37,106 bases of DNA, taken from assembly GCA_964569815.1 (NCBI GenBank), contig CAZMUN010000007.1, forward strand, positions 1 through 37,106. Direction: 5' to 3'. The DNA comes from CAZMUN01 sp964569815. GTDB lineage: Archaea; Iainarchaeota; Iainarchaeia; Iainarchaeales; GCA-2688035. Position 1 is the first letter of the stretch, and every line of letters starts with the position of its first letter. The notes beneath the pieces were generated by a model. It saw only the letters and a program-made list of their open reading frames with translations. It searched no databases and was not told where the DNA came from. Of the stretch, positions 23,592 to 30,964 are shown piece after piece. Position numbers and translations under genes: made by a program.

Positions 23592-24707
23592 CTATTTAAA
23601 CAAAATATCCACTATCTTCCGGCCGGCATTTCCGCTGCCGAAAGGCTGCTTCCACTTTTTCCTGTTTTCAAGCATTTTCAAAGCGTTTTCCAAAACGCTT
23701 TCCCTCTTCCAGCCGGCAATCGCATTGGCGCCTATTTCCACCGTTTCAGGCCTTTCAGTATTATCCCGCAAAGTAACACAAGGCGTTCCCAAAACACATG
23801 TTTCTTCCTGAACGCCGCCGCTGTCAGTCAAGGCCAGAACAGCGTTTTTTTCAAGCTGAAGGAATTCAAAAAAGCCCTGTGGCTTTACAGCCTTAATGTT
23901 TTTTGGGACCTTTACTTTGAAGTATTTCAGCATTTTTTCAGCCCTTGGGTGGACAGGCCAAACAACCTCCAGGCCTGTTTTCCTGCCAAAATCGCTCACG
24001 CCTGCAAGAATTTCCCTAAGCCTTTCCTTGACATCTGCATTCTCCTGCCTATGGACTGTGAGAAGCGCAAACTTTTTCCTCTCCAAAGAAAGGTTTTCCA
24101 TTGCAGGGCTTTTCTCTATCTCGGAATCAACCATTTTCAGCGCATCAACAACAGTGTTTCCTGTTACAAAAATTTTCTCCTCTGGAATATTTTCCTCCAA
24201 AGCATTCCTTTTGGATGTTTCTGTCGGCGCAAAAAGCAAATCCGACAGATGGTCTGCCAGAACCCGGTTCATTTCTTCCGGCATGCTTTTATCATAGGAG
24301 CGAAGCCCTGCTTCGACATGGCCAAACCTTGGCGCAAAATCCACAAGCTGCCTAACGGTGCCGATTTTTGCGCTGACCAGAGCAGCAGCCAGCACAGTGT
24401 TTGTATCGCCTTCGGCAACAACATTGGCAGGCTTTTCCCTTAAAAAAAGCTCTTCCAGCTTTTCCATCATCCTGCCTGTATGCTGCCCCTGCTTATATGG
24501 CGCAGAGCTCTTAACATCAAGCCTCTGGTCAGGCTTTTTCAGGCCAAGCTGCTCAAAAAAAATCCTGTCAAGCTCGTAGCTGTAATGCTGCCCGCTGTGA
24601 ACTGTAACAAAATCAGCATCTCTTTTTTCAAGCTCTTTTAAAACAGGCGCCAGCTTTATGATTTCTGGCCTTGTTCCCAAAACAACCAAAGTTTTGCCCT
24701 GCATCAT
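23592..24707 (-). CDS. wecB: UDP-N-acetylglucosamine 2-epimerase, non-hydrolysing type
   Basis: This 371-residue enzyme interconverts UDP-GlcNAc and UDP-ManNAc. Signatures: VVLGTRPEIIKLAPV, HSGQHYSYELD, AEGDTNTVLAAAL, GHVEAGLRS, PEEMNRVLADHLSD, VTGNTVVDAL, LLTVHRQENAD, VWPVHPR and LTDSGGVQEE...RDNTERPET. The TERPE/GGVQEE form is that of non-hydrolysing WecB rather than hydrolysing NeuC. The gene starts with ATGA overlapping the toroid-protein stop, so translation is coupled. The product could be oxidised by the dehydrogenase at 12656 to UDP-ManNAcA. Confidence 0.92.
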   Translation of the reverse strand: MMQGKTLVVLGTRPEIIKLAPVLKELEKRDADFVTVHSGQHYSYELDRIFFEQLGLKKPDQRLDVKSSAPYKQGQHTGRMMEKLEELFLREKPANVVAEGDTNTVLAAALVSAKIGTVRQLVDFAPRFGHVEAGLRSYDKSMPEEMNRVLADHLSDLLFAPTETSKRNALEENIPEEKIFVTGNTVVDALKMVDSEIEKSPAMENLSLERKKFALLTVHRQENADVKERLREILAGVSDFGRKTGLEVVWPVHPRAEKMLKYFKVKVPKNIKAVKPQGFFEFLQLEKNAVLALTDSGGVQEETCVLGTPCVTLRDNTERPETVEIGANAIAGWKRESVLENALKMLENRKKWKQPFGSGNAGRKIVDILFK

Positions 24708-25810
24708 ATCACGAGCCCAAAATCTATTTCTCCGGCATTAAACCAGTGCAGCGATTGCAATGCAAACATGGTGCACCATGCATTCACGCACGGCCTTGAA
24801 GACATCTCTGTTTCAGTTCCGTAAAGAAACCCGCCTGATTCATGCTGAAAGCCCAAAAGCCTTTTTTCAAGAGATTCTAATTTTTCAGGTTCAAGGCTTT
24901 GAAGCCTTTCATTGGCCTTGAGGGCTGCAGCAAGCCTCAGGGACTGGGCCAAGACATCGCTTCTCTGGCTCTGGTTCCAGCTGCCGTCAAAAAACGCATT
25001 TATGCCGCCATTCTCCACCTGGTTTTCAAAAGCCCAGGCCACTGCTTTCTCTGCTGCATCAATGTAACCAGCCTCTTCCTGGCTAAGGCCTGCAAACAAA
25101 AGCCCTTCTGCACTGTAGCAATGGGGATGCAAATGTGTGCTTCCGTTTCCTGAATTGGTTACAAAACGGCCTGACTGCCGCTGCCTCTTGATAGCGTAAT
25201 CACACAGAGAAAGGCCTGCTTCCCTGAACTTTTCCCCTTTTTCAGTTGCAAGCTTAATCAGCCCGATTGAAGCCTTTGCATGGTATGAGCCAGGCTGCCA
25301 GCTCCATTTCTCTTCGTTATCCAAAACATTGCCTGTTTTCAAGTTGTAAACAGCAGCCATTTTCCCGTTTTCAATCCTTTCAAGCAAATAATTTCCAATT
25401 CTTGAACCCGACTTCAGGGTTTTTTCATTTTTTTCCTGCCTGTAAAGGTTCATCAGGCCATTCAAGACCATTCCTGCATCAAACGAAAAGCAGTTTTCCC
25501 CCTCAAAAGAAAACCGTGGGTCTGGGTTCTCCCAAGGCAAGTAGTTTCTTGCAAGCACCGCTCCCTCTTGAGTTACCGCGTTCTTCCAAAGCCATTCAGA
25601 CGCCCTGCATGCCTTTCCAACAAGCCCTGGATTGTTTTTTACGCTGTTCAAAAATGCCAGTGTGCTTATGCCATAGCCAGTTATTTCACTGTATTCAAAT
25701 GAATTCTTCCCTTTTTTGAGGTCAAGCCAGGCATGAAATGCTCCTTCTTTATTTTGGATTCCTGAATCAGCAATCCAGCTGCTAGCCTTTTCAAAGCTTT
25801 CCAAGTCCAT
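24704..25810 (-). CDS. alpha/alpha-toroid protein of unknown activity
   Basis: This 368-residue protein shows six loosely repeated units (W/Y..., Q/E x.GG or GA turns): near SGIQNKEGAFHAW (16-28), AVTQEGAVLAR (78-88), ERIENGKMAAVY (144-155), KRQRQSGRFVT (208-218), ENQVENGGINAF (262-273) and GFQHESGGFLYG (320-331). That is the mark of an (alpha/alpha)6 barrel, as in terpene cyclases, N-acylglucosamine 2-epimerases and family 88/105 hydrolases. A histidine cluster THLHPHCYSAEG (225-236) could be catalytic. It lies between the acetyltransferase and wecB and is translationally coupled to wecB, so a role on the same sugar or its glycan is likely. I do not recognise a named family. Confidence 0.8.
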   Translation of the reverse strand: MDLESFEKASSWIADSGIQNKEGAFHAWLDLKKGKNSFEYSEITGYGISTLAFLNSVKNNPGLVGKACRASEWLWKNAVTQEGAVLARNYLPWENPDPRFSFEGENCFSFDAGMVLNGLMNLYRQEKNEKTLKSGSRIGNYLLERIENGKMAAVYNLKTGNVLDNEEKWSWQPGSYHAKASIGLIKLATEKGEKFREAGLSLCDYAIKRQRQSGRFVTNSGNGSTHLHPHCYSAEGLLFAGLSQEEAGYIDAAEKAVAWAFENQVENGGINAFFDGSWNQSQRSDVLAQSLRLAAALKANERLQSLEPEKLESLEKRLLGFQHESGGFLYGTETEMSSRPCVNAWCTMFALQSLHWFNAGEIDFGLVI

Positions 25811-25820
25811 AAAAATCGCT

Positions 25821-26411
25821 TTACTCTCTAATCTGGTTAAAAAGGTCTATTGGAACCTGAAGGCCTTTCTTGCATTCAGGGCATTGCATTATGGCCTTTT
25901 CGCCGTCTTTGCTCAAAAGCGTTACCCTTGCACCGCACTTGCATACAAAGCCTTTCAGCCTTGCAGGGTTTCCGTATACAAGGCCGTGTCTGGGGACATC
26001 TTTCGTTACAACAGCGCCTGCTCCAATCAATGCATACTCGCCTATGTCGACATCAGGCAAAATGGTTGCATTCGCCCCGATTGAAACACTGTTTCCAATC
26101 TTCCACTCGTAGCCTGAAAACTTTCGCTCTTCATCGACTTTTGGCTTTCGGTCGTTTGCAATCACTGCACCAGGCCCAATAAAAACATCGTTGCCTATTT
26201 CACAGCCCCGAAAAACCTGGGCCTTGTTCATCACTTTGACATTGTTCCCGACTTTTGCGTTTCGGTCAATGTAGCAGCCGTTTCCCAAAACACAGTTTTC
26301 GCCTATGACAGCGTTTGCGCCAACCTGCACAAAAGCCCATGCTTTGGTGCCAGCACCGACTTTTGCGCCTGGGTCAATTACTGCCGTTTTGTGGATTGCT
26401 GCTTCTCCCAT
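25821..26411 (-). CDS. WbpD-like sugar N-acetyltransferase with C-terminal zinc ribbon
   Basis: The first ~150 residues are hexapeptide repeats of the left-handed beta-helix (HKTAVIDPGAKVGAGTKAWAFVQV, VIGENCVLGNGC, VGNNVKVMNKAQV, DVFIGPGAVIAND, IGANATILPDVDIG, GAGAVVTKDVPRHG) ending in VYGNPARLKGF, close to WbpD/WlbB, which N-acetylate 3-amino-3-deoxy-UDP-GlcNAcA. Residues 151-196 add a zinc ribbon with C157, C159, C177 and C180 (CKC, CPEC). The gene overlaps the upstream dehydratase by 34 bases. The ribbon may help assemble or localise the trimer. Acetylation of another amino sugar is equally possible. Confidence 0.87.
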   Translation of the reverse strand: MGEAAIHKTAVIDPGAKVGAGTKAWAFVQVGANAVIGENCVLGNGCYIDRNAKVGNNVKVMNKAQVFRGCEIGNDVFIGPGAVIANDRKPKVDEERKFSGYEWKIGNSVSIGANATILPDVDIGEYALIGAGAVVTKDVPRHGLVYGNPARLKGFVCKCGARVTLLSKDGEKAIMQCPECKKGLQVPIDLFNQIRE

Positions 26412-27364
26412 TCAATATTCCTTCTAATCCCTTCTTCCAATGAAACGCGAGGCTCCCAGCCAAAAAGCTTTTTGGCCAAAGAATTGTCGCAAATAAGCCT
26501 TTTTACCTCTGCCTTGCGTTCATCAACATGCACTATCTCTGAACTGCTTTCACTCAGCTTTTTCACCATCTCCGCAAGATGGTTTATGCTGTAGTCTTTG
26601 CCGTTGCCAAAATTAACTGCCTGGCCTATTGCCTCCTTTCTGCTTCCCATGCACAAAAACCCTTCTACTGTATCAGACACATATGTGAAGTCGCGGCTTT
26701 GCTTTCCGGAACCGTAAACTGTCAACGGCTTGCTCTCCAAAGCAAGCTGGATGAACTTTGGTATAACATCATAGGTGTGCCTTGGGCCATAGCAGTTAAA
26801 CGGCCTTATTATTGCAATCGGCAGGCCATATGTCTTCCAATAGCTGTAGCAGTATCGGTCGGCAGCAGCCTTTGAGGCAGCGTAAGGCGAGGTTGGATTC
26901 AAAGGATGCTCTTCATCTATTCTGTCCTTTATGGCTGTTCCATAGACTTCGCTGCTGCTTGTGCAGACAACCTGCTTTAAGTCTTTCAAGTCCATTGCAG
27001 CATGCAAAACATTTAGGGTTCCAATCAAGTTGGTTTCAAGGGTCTCGATTGGGTGGTCAAAAGAAAAAGGAACATATGCCTCTGCTGCAAGGTGAAAAAT
27101 TATTTCTGGGCTGTTTTCCTTTATCTGGGCCTTGCAGTCATCGCTTCCAATATTTCCCTTAATGACTTCTTTGAGCTGGTCCTGAACGGCATCAAGGTTG
27201 TGAAGGCGGCTTTTTCTGAAAGTGTTCTGGCTGTCGCCTTTTACGAAAACGCTTACGTCTGCGCCAAGCTCGACAAGCTTTTCAGTCAAATGGCTTCCGA
27301 TAAAACCGCCTGCGCCTGTAACCAAGACTCTTTTTCCTTGCCAAAAATCCTTGCCTGAAGCCAT
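26378..27364 (-). CDS. NDP-sugar 4,6-dehydratase/epimerase (extended SDR, LegB/GMD-like)
   Basis: The 328 residues contain VLVTGAGGFIGSH (NAD site), HLAAEAYVPFSFDHP, CTSSSEVYGT with S138 and E139, PYAASKAAADR with Y161 and K165, IIRPFNCYGPRH, and SRDFTYVSDTVEGF. The SSEVYG form and the overall plan resemble LegB-type UDP-GlcNAc 4,6-dehydratases and GDP-mannose dehydratases rather than 4-epimerases. If it dehydrates UDP-GlcNAc, it supplies the keto sugar for the DegT aminotransferase at 17116. It is the first gene of the seven-gene minus operon ending at 20766. A TATA box lies at 27407-27417, and AAAGGGG precedes the ATG. Confidence 0.85.
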   Translation of the reverse strand: MASGKDFWQGKRVLVTGAGGFIGSHLTEKLVELGADVSVFVKGDSQNTFRKSRLHNLDAVQDQLKEVIKGNIGSDDCKAQIKENSPEIIFHLAAEAYVPFSFDHPIETLETNLIGTLNVLHAAMDLKDLKQVVCTSSSEVYGTAIKDRIDEEHPLNPTSPYAASKAAADRYCYSYWKTYGLPIAIIRPFNCYGPRHTYDVIPKFIQLALESKPLTVYGSGKQSRDFTYVSDTVEGFLCMGSRKEAIGQAVNFGNGKDYSINHLAEMVKKLSESSSEIVHVDERKAEVKRLICDNSLAKKLFGWEPRVSLEEGIRRNIEWEKQQSTKRQ

Positions 27365-27406
27365 TTTTTTAACCCCTTTAACCTGTTAATTATTTTTCTA
27401 AAAACC

Positions 27407-27417
27407 CTTTTTTAAGC
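27407..27417 (-). promoter_or_regulatory. TATA box for the dehydratase-to-GT-B operon
   Basis: GCTTAAAAAAG on the minus strand predicts a transcript start near 27386. The short leader contains AAAGGGG before ATG 27364. AATAATTAAC (27386-27396) is an alternative box that would give a leaderless start. Confidence 0.45.
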
Positions 27418-27425
27418 TTTCCAAT

Positions 27426-28538
27426 TCAGTTTTGTACTAACAATTCTTGATAAAGGCTTTCAAACTTGCTGATGTTCTTCTCCCATGAAAAAAGCCTTGA
27501 AAAAGCCAAAGCCTTTTTCGAAATATCCCTCTTTTCTTTTTTTGACAAAGACATTGCCTTCAAAATGGTTTCAGCAGCCTTTTCCTTGGATGAAAAATCT
27601 GCCAAAAACCCTGCGTTCCCTGTCTCAACAAAGCCCCTGAATGTAGGAATGCTGTTCAAAACCGGGATAAGGCCTGAACCCATGGCCTCCAAGGCCGTGA
27701 TTCCAAAGCCCTCGTAGCGGGAAGCGCTTACAAAAAACTCTTTTTTTTCATACTCTTTGGCAAGCTCTTTGTCTGAAACCTGGCCCAAAACCTGGACCTG
27801 CTTTTCCAAGCCAAGTTCACCAGCCTTTTCTTCAACCTGCTTTTCATCCAAATCAAAGCCCTTTCCCACAATCCTCAAAACAAATTCTGGGCTGGTTTCT
27901 TTCACCAAAGCAAATGCTTCAAGCAACTCAAACAAGCCCTTGTTTTTGCTCAGCCTTCCTACAAAAAGAAAGCTGTTTGGCTCCTTTCCTGAAAAAAGCC
28001 CTTGCTTTGCATCTATAGGGTTTTCAATCAAAACAAGCTTTTCCTTTGGAACAATTTTCCTGAAAAGCTCGTAGTCGGCCTTGCTCACTGCAACGACCTT
28101 GTCAAAAGCCCTCAAAGCAAGCCTGCACCAGCCAAAAAAGTAAAGCTTTTTCAAAAAGCCCATGGAAGAGGTGTGAAAAACCGCTCCATGGGTGCTTAGC
28201 ACTAGCTTTTTCCTGTGAACAATTTTTTTGACTGCAAGAAAGTCTGAAAAAAAGCCAAGTCCATGGACATGGGCTATTTTTGCTTTACCAAGCTTCCACA
28301 AAACAGCAGGCGCAAGCCTGTAAAAACCCAAGTCCAAAAAGCCAAGCCTTAAAACCTCTATTCCGGAAACATTTTCCTGCTTTGAAAGCTTCTTTTGGCT
28401 GTTCGGACACTTGTCCAAGCAGACAACCCTCACGCAATGCCCCCTTTTCTCAAGGTTTTGAGAAAGCTGCTTAACATGGCTTTCTACGCCGCCCAAACAA
28501 GGCCAAAACCTGTGGCTGACCTGCACAACAGAAGTCAT
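27426..28538 (-). CDS. GT4 family glycosyltransferase
   Basis: This 370-residue GT-B enzyme has VSHRFWPCLGGVESHV at the N-terminus (acceptor loop), AHVHGLGFFSDF, LSTHGAVFHTS, VVAVSKADYELF, FLFVGRLSKNKGLFELLEAF, LRIVGKGFD, and FFVSASRYEGFGITALEAMGSGLIPV with the E-x7-E site. It is a typical retaining GT4 transferase for surface glycans. It overlaps the upstream GT2 gene by ATGA, so it is translationally coupled, and it is the last gene of the rmlB-led operon. Donor sugar unknown. The gene is followed by an A/T-rich gap of 61 bases holding the next promoter. Confidence 0.88.
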   Translation of the reverse strand: MTSVVQVSHRFWPCLGGVESHVKQLSQNLEKRGHCVRVVCLDKCPNSQKKLSKQENVSGIEVLRLGFLDLGFYRLAPAVLWKLGKAKIAHVHGLGFFSDFLAVKKIVHRKKLVLSTHGAVFHTSSMGFLKKLYFFGWCRLALRAFDKVVAVSKADYELFRKIVPKEKLVLIENPIDAKQGLFSGKEPNSFLFVGRLSKNKGLFELLEAFALVKETSPEFVLRIVGKGFDLDEKQVEEKAGELGLEKQVQVLGQVSDKELAKEYEKKEFFVSASRYEGFGITALEAMGSGLIPVLNSIPTFRGFVETGNAGFLADFSSKEKAAETILKAMSLSKKEKRDISKKALAFSRLFSWEKNISKFESLYQELLVQN

Positions 28539-29503
28539 CTCCCAAACAGCTCCCTCAAAGTGCCGGCAGCCAAACCAAAGCCAAACACAACAGTCCTAAG
28601 CAGGCCAACGAATGGGAACATCAACGTAACCATTTTGTCTTTCTTCCAAGCCCAAGCAGCAAAAGGAACTGTTGTCAGCACCAACGCAGCAAAAATTCCT
28701 GCAAAAGCGGCTGAACTAAAAACCGAAAAAGGCGAACCCAATCCTGCCAAAACAAGCAAGTAGAACAAAACAGTTTGCAGTTTAACCATCTGGCTTGTGT
28801 AACTGTCCTTTGCCATCTTGGCCTTATGCCTTTTGTAGACCTTGGTTCGCCAGTAGGCGCGGAAAAACTTTACCCTGAGGTACTGCTTCAAGCTGCTTGG
28901 ATGCCTGTGGAAAACAATGGCCCTTGGGTTGAAAACCATTTTGTGGCCTGCTTCATTTACCCTGAAGCTGAAGTCAGTGTCCTCTCCTGAAGCAATCGGA
29001 AAGCTTGTGTCAAAGCCATGGAGCTCCAAAAAAATGCTTCTCTTGTAAGCGGCACTGTATGTGGCCATTATGTCAATGGACTGTTCTTTGGCCATCTTCT
29101 CGTGGTTTTTTTCAATCTCCAACTGCACAAGCCTTGCAATTGGTTTGCGTTGCCTTGTCCTGTAAGTTCCCTGCACGCCTGCTATGTTGCTGGCCTCAAA
29201 TGGTTTCACCATCTCCCTTAACCAGTTTTGGCCCAAAACACAGTCGGAGTCGGTGAAAACAACTATTTCGCCTTTGGCGGACTTTGCGCCGCGGTTTCTT
29301 CCAACAGCAGGGCCTGCATGGCTCTGTTCCATTACCCGCGTCTTTGGAAAAGATTTTGCTATTTTGACTGTGCCATCTTTTGAGCCATCGTCCACAACAA
29401 CTATTTCAAAATCAAAGCCAGGCTTCTGCGAAACAATACTCTTCAAACAAGCGCCAATAGTCTTCTCTGCGTTGTATGCTGCAATAACAACACTTGCCTT
29501 CAT
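28535..29503 (-). CDS. GT2 glycosyltransferase with C-terminal membrane segments
   Basis: The 322 residues carry VVIAAYNAEKTIGACL, VVVDDGSKDGT, AVGRNRGAK, VVFTDSDCVLG (metal-binding DSD), ATYSAAYKR and ASGEDTDFSFRV (catalytic ED), then about three hydrophobic stretches (about 245-315). This is the plan of GT2 enzymes that work at the membrane on lipid-linked acceptors. GGAGGAG lies about 10 bases before ATG 29503. The gene starts about 35 bases after the AlkP-superfamily gene stops and ends inside the GT4 start codon. Confidence 0.87.
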   Translation of the reverse strand: MKASVVIAAYNAEKTIGACLKSIVSQKPGFDFEIVVVDDGSKDGTVKIAKSFPKTRVMEQSHAGPAVGRNRGAKSAKGEIVVFTDSDCVLGQNWLREMVKPFEASNIAGVQGTYRTRQRKPIARLVQLEIEKNHEKMAKEQSIDIMATYSAAYKRSIFLELHGFDTSFPIASGEDTDFSFRVNEAGHKMVFNPRAIVFHRHPSSLKQYLRVKFFRAYWRTKVYKRHKAKMAKDSYTSQMVKLQTVLFYLLVLAGLGSPFSVFSSAAFAGIFAALVLTTVPFAAWAWKKDKMVTLMFPFVGLLRTVVFGFGLAAGTLRELFGR

Positions 29504-29538
29504 TTAAACCAAGCTCCTCCTATGCCTGCCCCCAAAAA

Positions 29539-30960
29539 TCATTCAAAATACCCCAGCTTCCTTAACCGCTGCATCATTTGCTTGCTTGGCTTAACCTTTT
29601 CGCTTTCCCCAAACTTTTCAAGAAAGGCCCTTTGCTTCTGCTTCCAGGCCTCAAGCCTCTTTTTCATTCCGTTTGCAAGGTTTTTTTCCTTTTTTGCAAG
29701 GTTGCATTTCTCTCCATGGTCCCAGCTCAAATCATAGAGCTCTTCCGAAAACCCTGGCTTGAGCATCATTGGAACAAGCTGCCTTGCTTTCCTGAACGAG
29801 CTTTTAATCAAAGAAAGGCCGCCTTTTCTTGTCCCTGCCAAAACACGGCCAGCTGACCTCACAGCACTTCCACCTTCAGCCTTTTTGGTCTCGGTTTCAA
29901 TGAATTTCCATTCCTCTGTTCTTACGCAGCTCTTTACAGTGTTAAGGATCTTTGAATGAATGTCTGAATCCATTTCAAAAAACAATTCCTTTCTTTTAAT
30001 TGGCTTCAAAAGGCTTTCTCCCTGCATCTCAACAGGCTTTTCCAAGCCAAACAAGTCAAGAATTGTAGGCCCGATATCCAAAAGGCTTGCCAAATCATTT
30101 CTTCGGCCTTTTCCAACTTTTCCTGACCTAACCACCAACGGGACCCTTATGCTTTCCTCATACAGGTCTATGCCGTGGCAAAAAAACCAGCCATGTTCGC
30201 CCATTGCCTCGCCATGGTCTGATATGAAAACCAAATCCGTTTTTTTCTCCAAACCTAATGACGCAAGCTTTTTCCAAAACTTTTCCAAGGCAGAATCAAC
30301 AAACTTCACTGCAGCATCATATCTTGCAACATAGTGGCCAAAGCCATCTTCTTGGCTAAGCTGCTGGTATCTTGGTATGGCCTTATAGCCCAAATCTGTT
30401 TCAGACAAAGGCAGCTTTACCCGGTTCTGCTCTTCTAAAAGCTTGTCGTTGAACATTTCAACAAACTCCTTTGGCGGACTGTATGGGCCATGCGTGTCCA
30501 CAACCTGAATAAAGCAAAAGAAGTCCTTTTCCCTGTTTTTTTCAATCCATTTTACTGCTGCCTCGACTGCCTCCAAAGCATTCCGGCCCTTTTCAGCCAT
30601 CTTTTCCTTGCCAGTGAAGCCCTCATCAAAAAAATCAAAGCCCTTGTCAAAGCCTGCCTTTTTGGACGTGATGCCGTTGCTTACAAAGGCCGCTGTTGCA
30701 ATTCCCTTCTTCTGCAGCTCCTCCGGAAAAACGCCTATGCTTCCATTTACCTTTTCCAGGTTTCCCCCCTTGTCATAAACAGACGAAAAAATCGCCTTGT
30801 GAGAGGGCATGGTAAAAGAAGCGCTTGAAACAGCGTTCCCAAAAACAGTGCCCTCTGAAGCCAAGGAATCCAAAAAAGGGCTTGTCTTTCGCTTGTAGCC
30901 GTAGCACCCCAAGTGGTCTGGCCTCAAAGCATCGCTCAAAAACAATACAACGTTTGCCAT
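29539..30960 (-). CDS. sulfatase-family (AlkP superfamily) enzyme with threonine nucleophile
   Basis: This 473-residue protein has the sulfatase fold: VVLFLSDALRPDHLGCYGY (metal D10), VDTHGPYSPP, FISDHGEAMGEHGWF and HGIDLYEESIRVPLVV. At the nucleophile position it reads ASFTMPSHKAIFSS: T50 stands where Cys/Ser of the CxPSR formylglycine motif would be, and Arg is His. It is therefore more likely a phosphotransferase or phosphodiesterase (as in phosphoethanolamine or glycerophosphate transferases) than a sulfate-ester hydrolase. No signal peptide or membrane helices are evident, so a cytoplasmic role is likely. The C-terminus ends LRKLGYFE, as many sulfatases do. It lies four bases after the radical SAM gene. 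Confidence 0.85.
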   Translation of the reverse strand: MANVVLFLSDALRPDHLGCYGYKRKTSPFLDSLASEGTVFGNAVSSASFTMPSHKAIFSSVYDKGGNLEKVNGSIGVFPEELQKKGIATAAFVSNGITSKKAGFDKGFDFFDEGFTGKEKMAEKGRNALEAVEAAVKWIEKNREKDFFCFIQVVDTHGPYSPPKEFVEMFNDKLLEEQNRVKLPLSETDLGYKAIPRYQQLSQEDGFGHYVARYDAAVKFVDSALEKFWKKLASLGLEKKTDLVFISDHGEAMGEHGWFFCHGIDLYEESIRVPLVVRSGKVGKGRRNDLASLLDIGPTILDLFGLEKPVEMQGESLLKPIKRKELFFEMDSDIHSKILNTVKSCVRTEEWKFIETETKKAEGGSAVRSAGRVLAGTRKGGLSLIKSSFRKARQLVPMMLKPGFSEELYDLSWDHGEKCNLAKKEKNLANGMKKRLEAWKQKQRAFLEKFGESEKVKPSKQMMQRLRKLGYFE

Positions 30961-30964
30961 CGAA

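Noticed and set aside
23592..24707. Hydrolysing 2-epimerase NeuC
   Set aside because: GGVQEE and TERPE motifs indicate the non-hydrolysing WecB type.
29539..30960. Formylglycine-dependent sulfatase
   Set aside because: No Cys or Ser in a CxPSR motif; Thr lies at the nucleophile position.
6417..30960. LGY(M/L/F) C-terminal ends shared by the RHH protein, CysD and the sulfatase-like protein
   Set aside because: Each is common in its own family (CysD GYF-like ends, sulfatase LRxLGY ends), so a shared signal is not supported.
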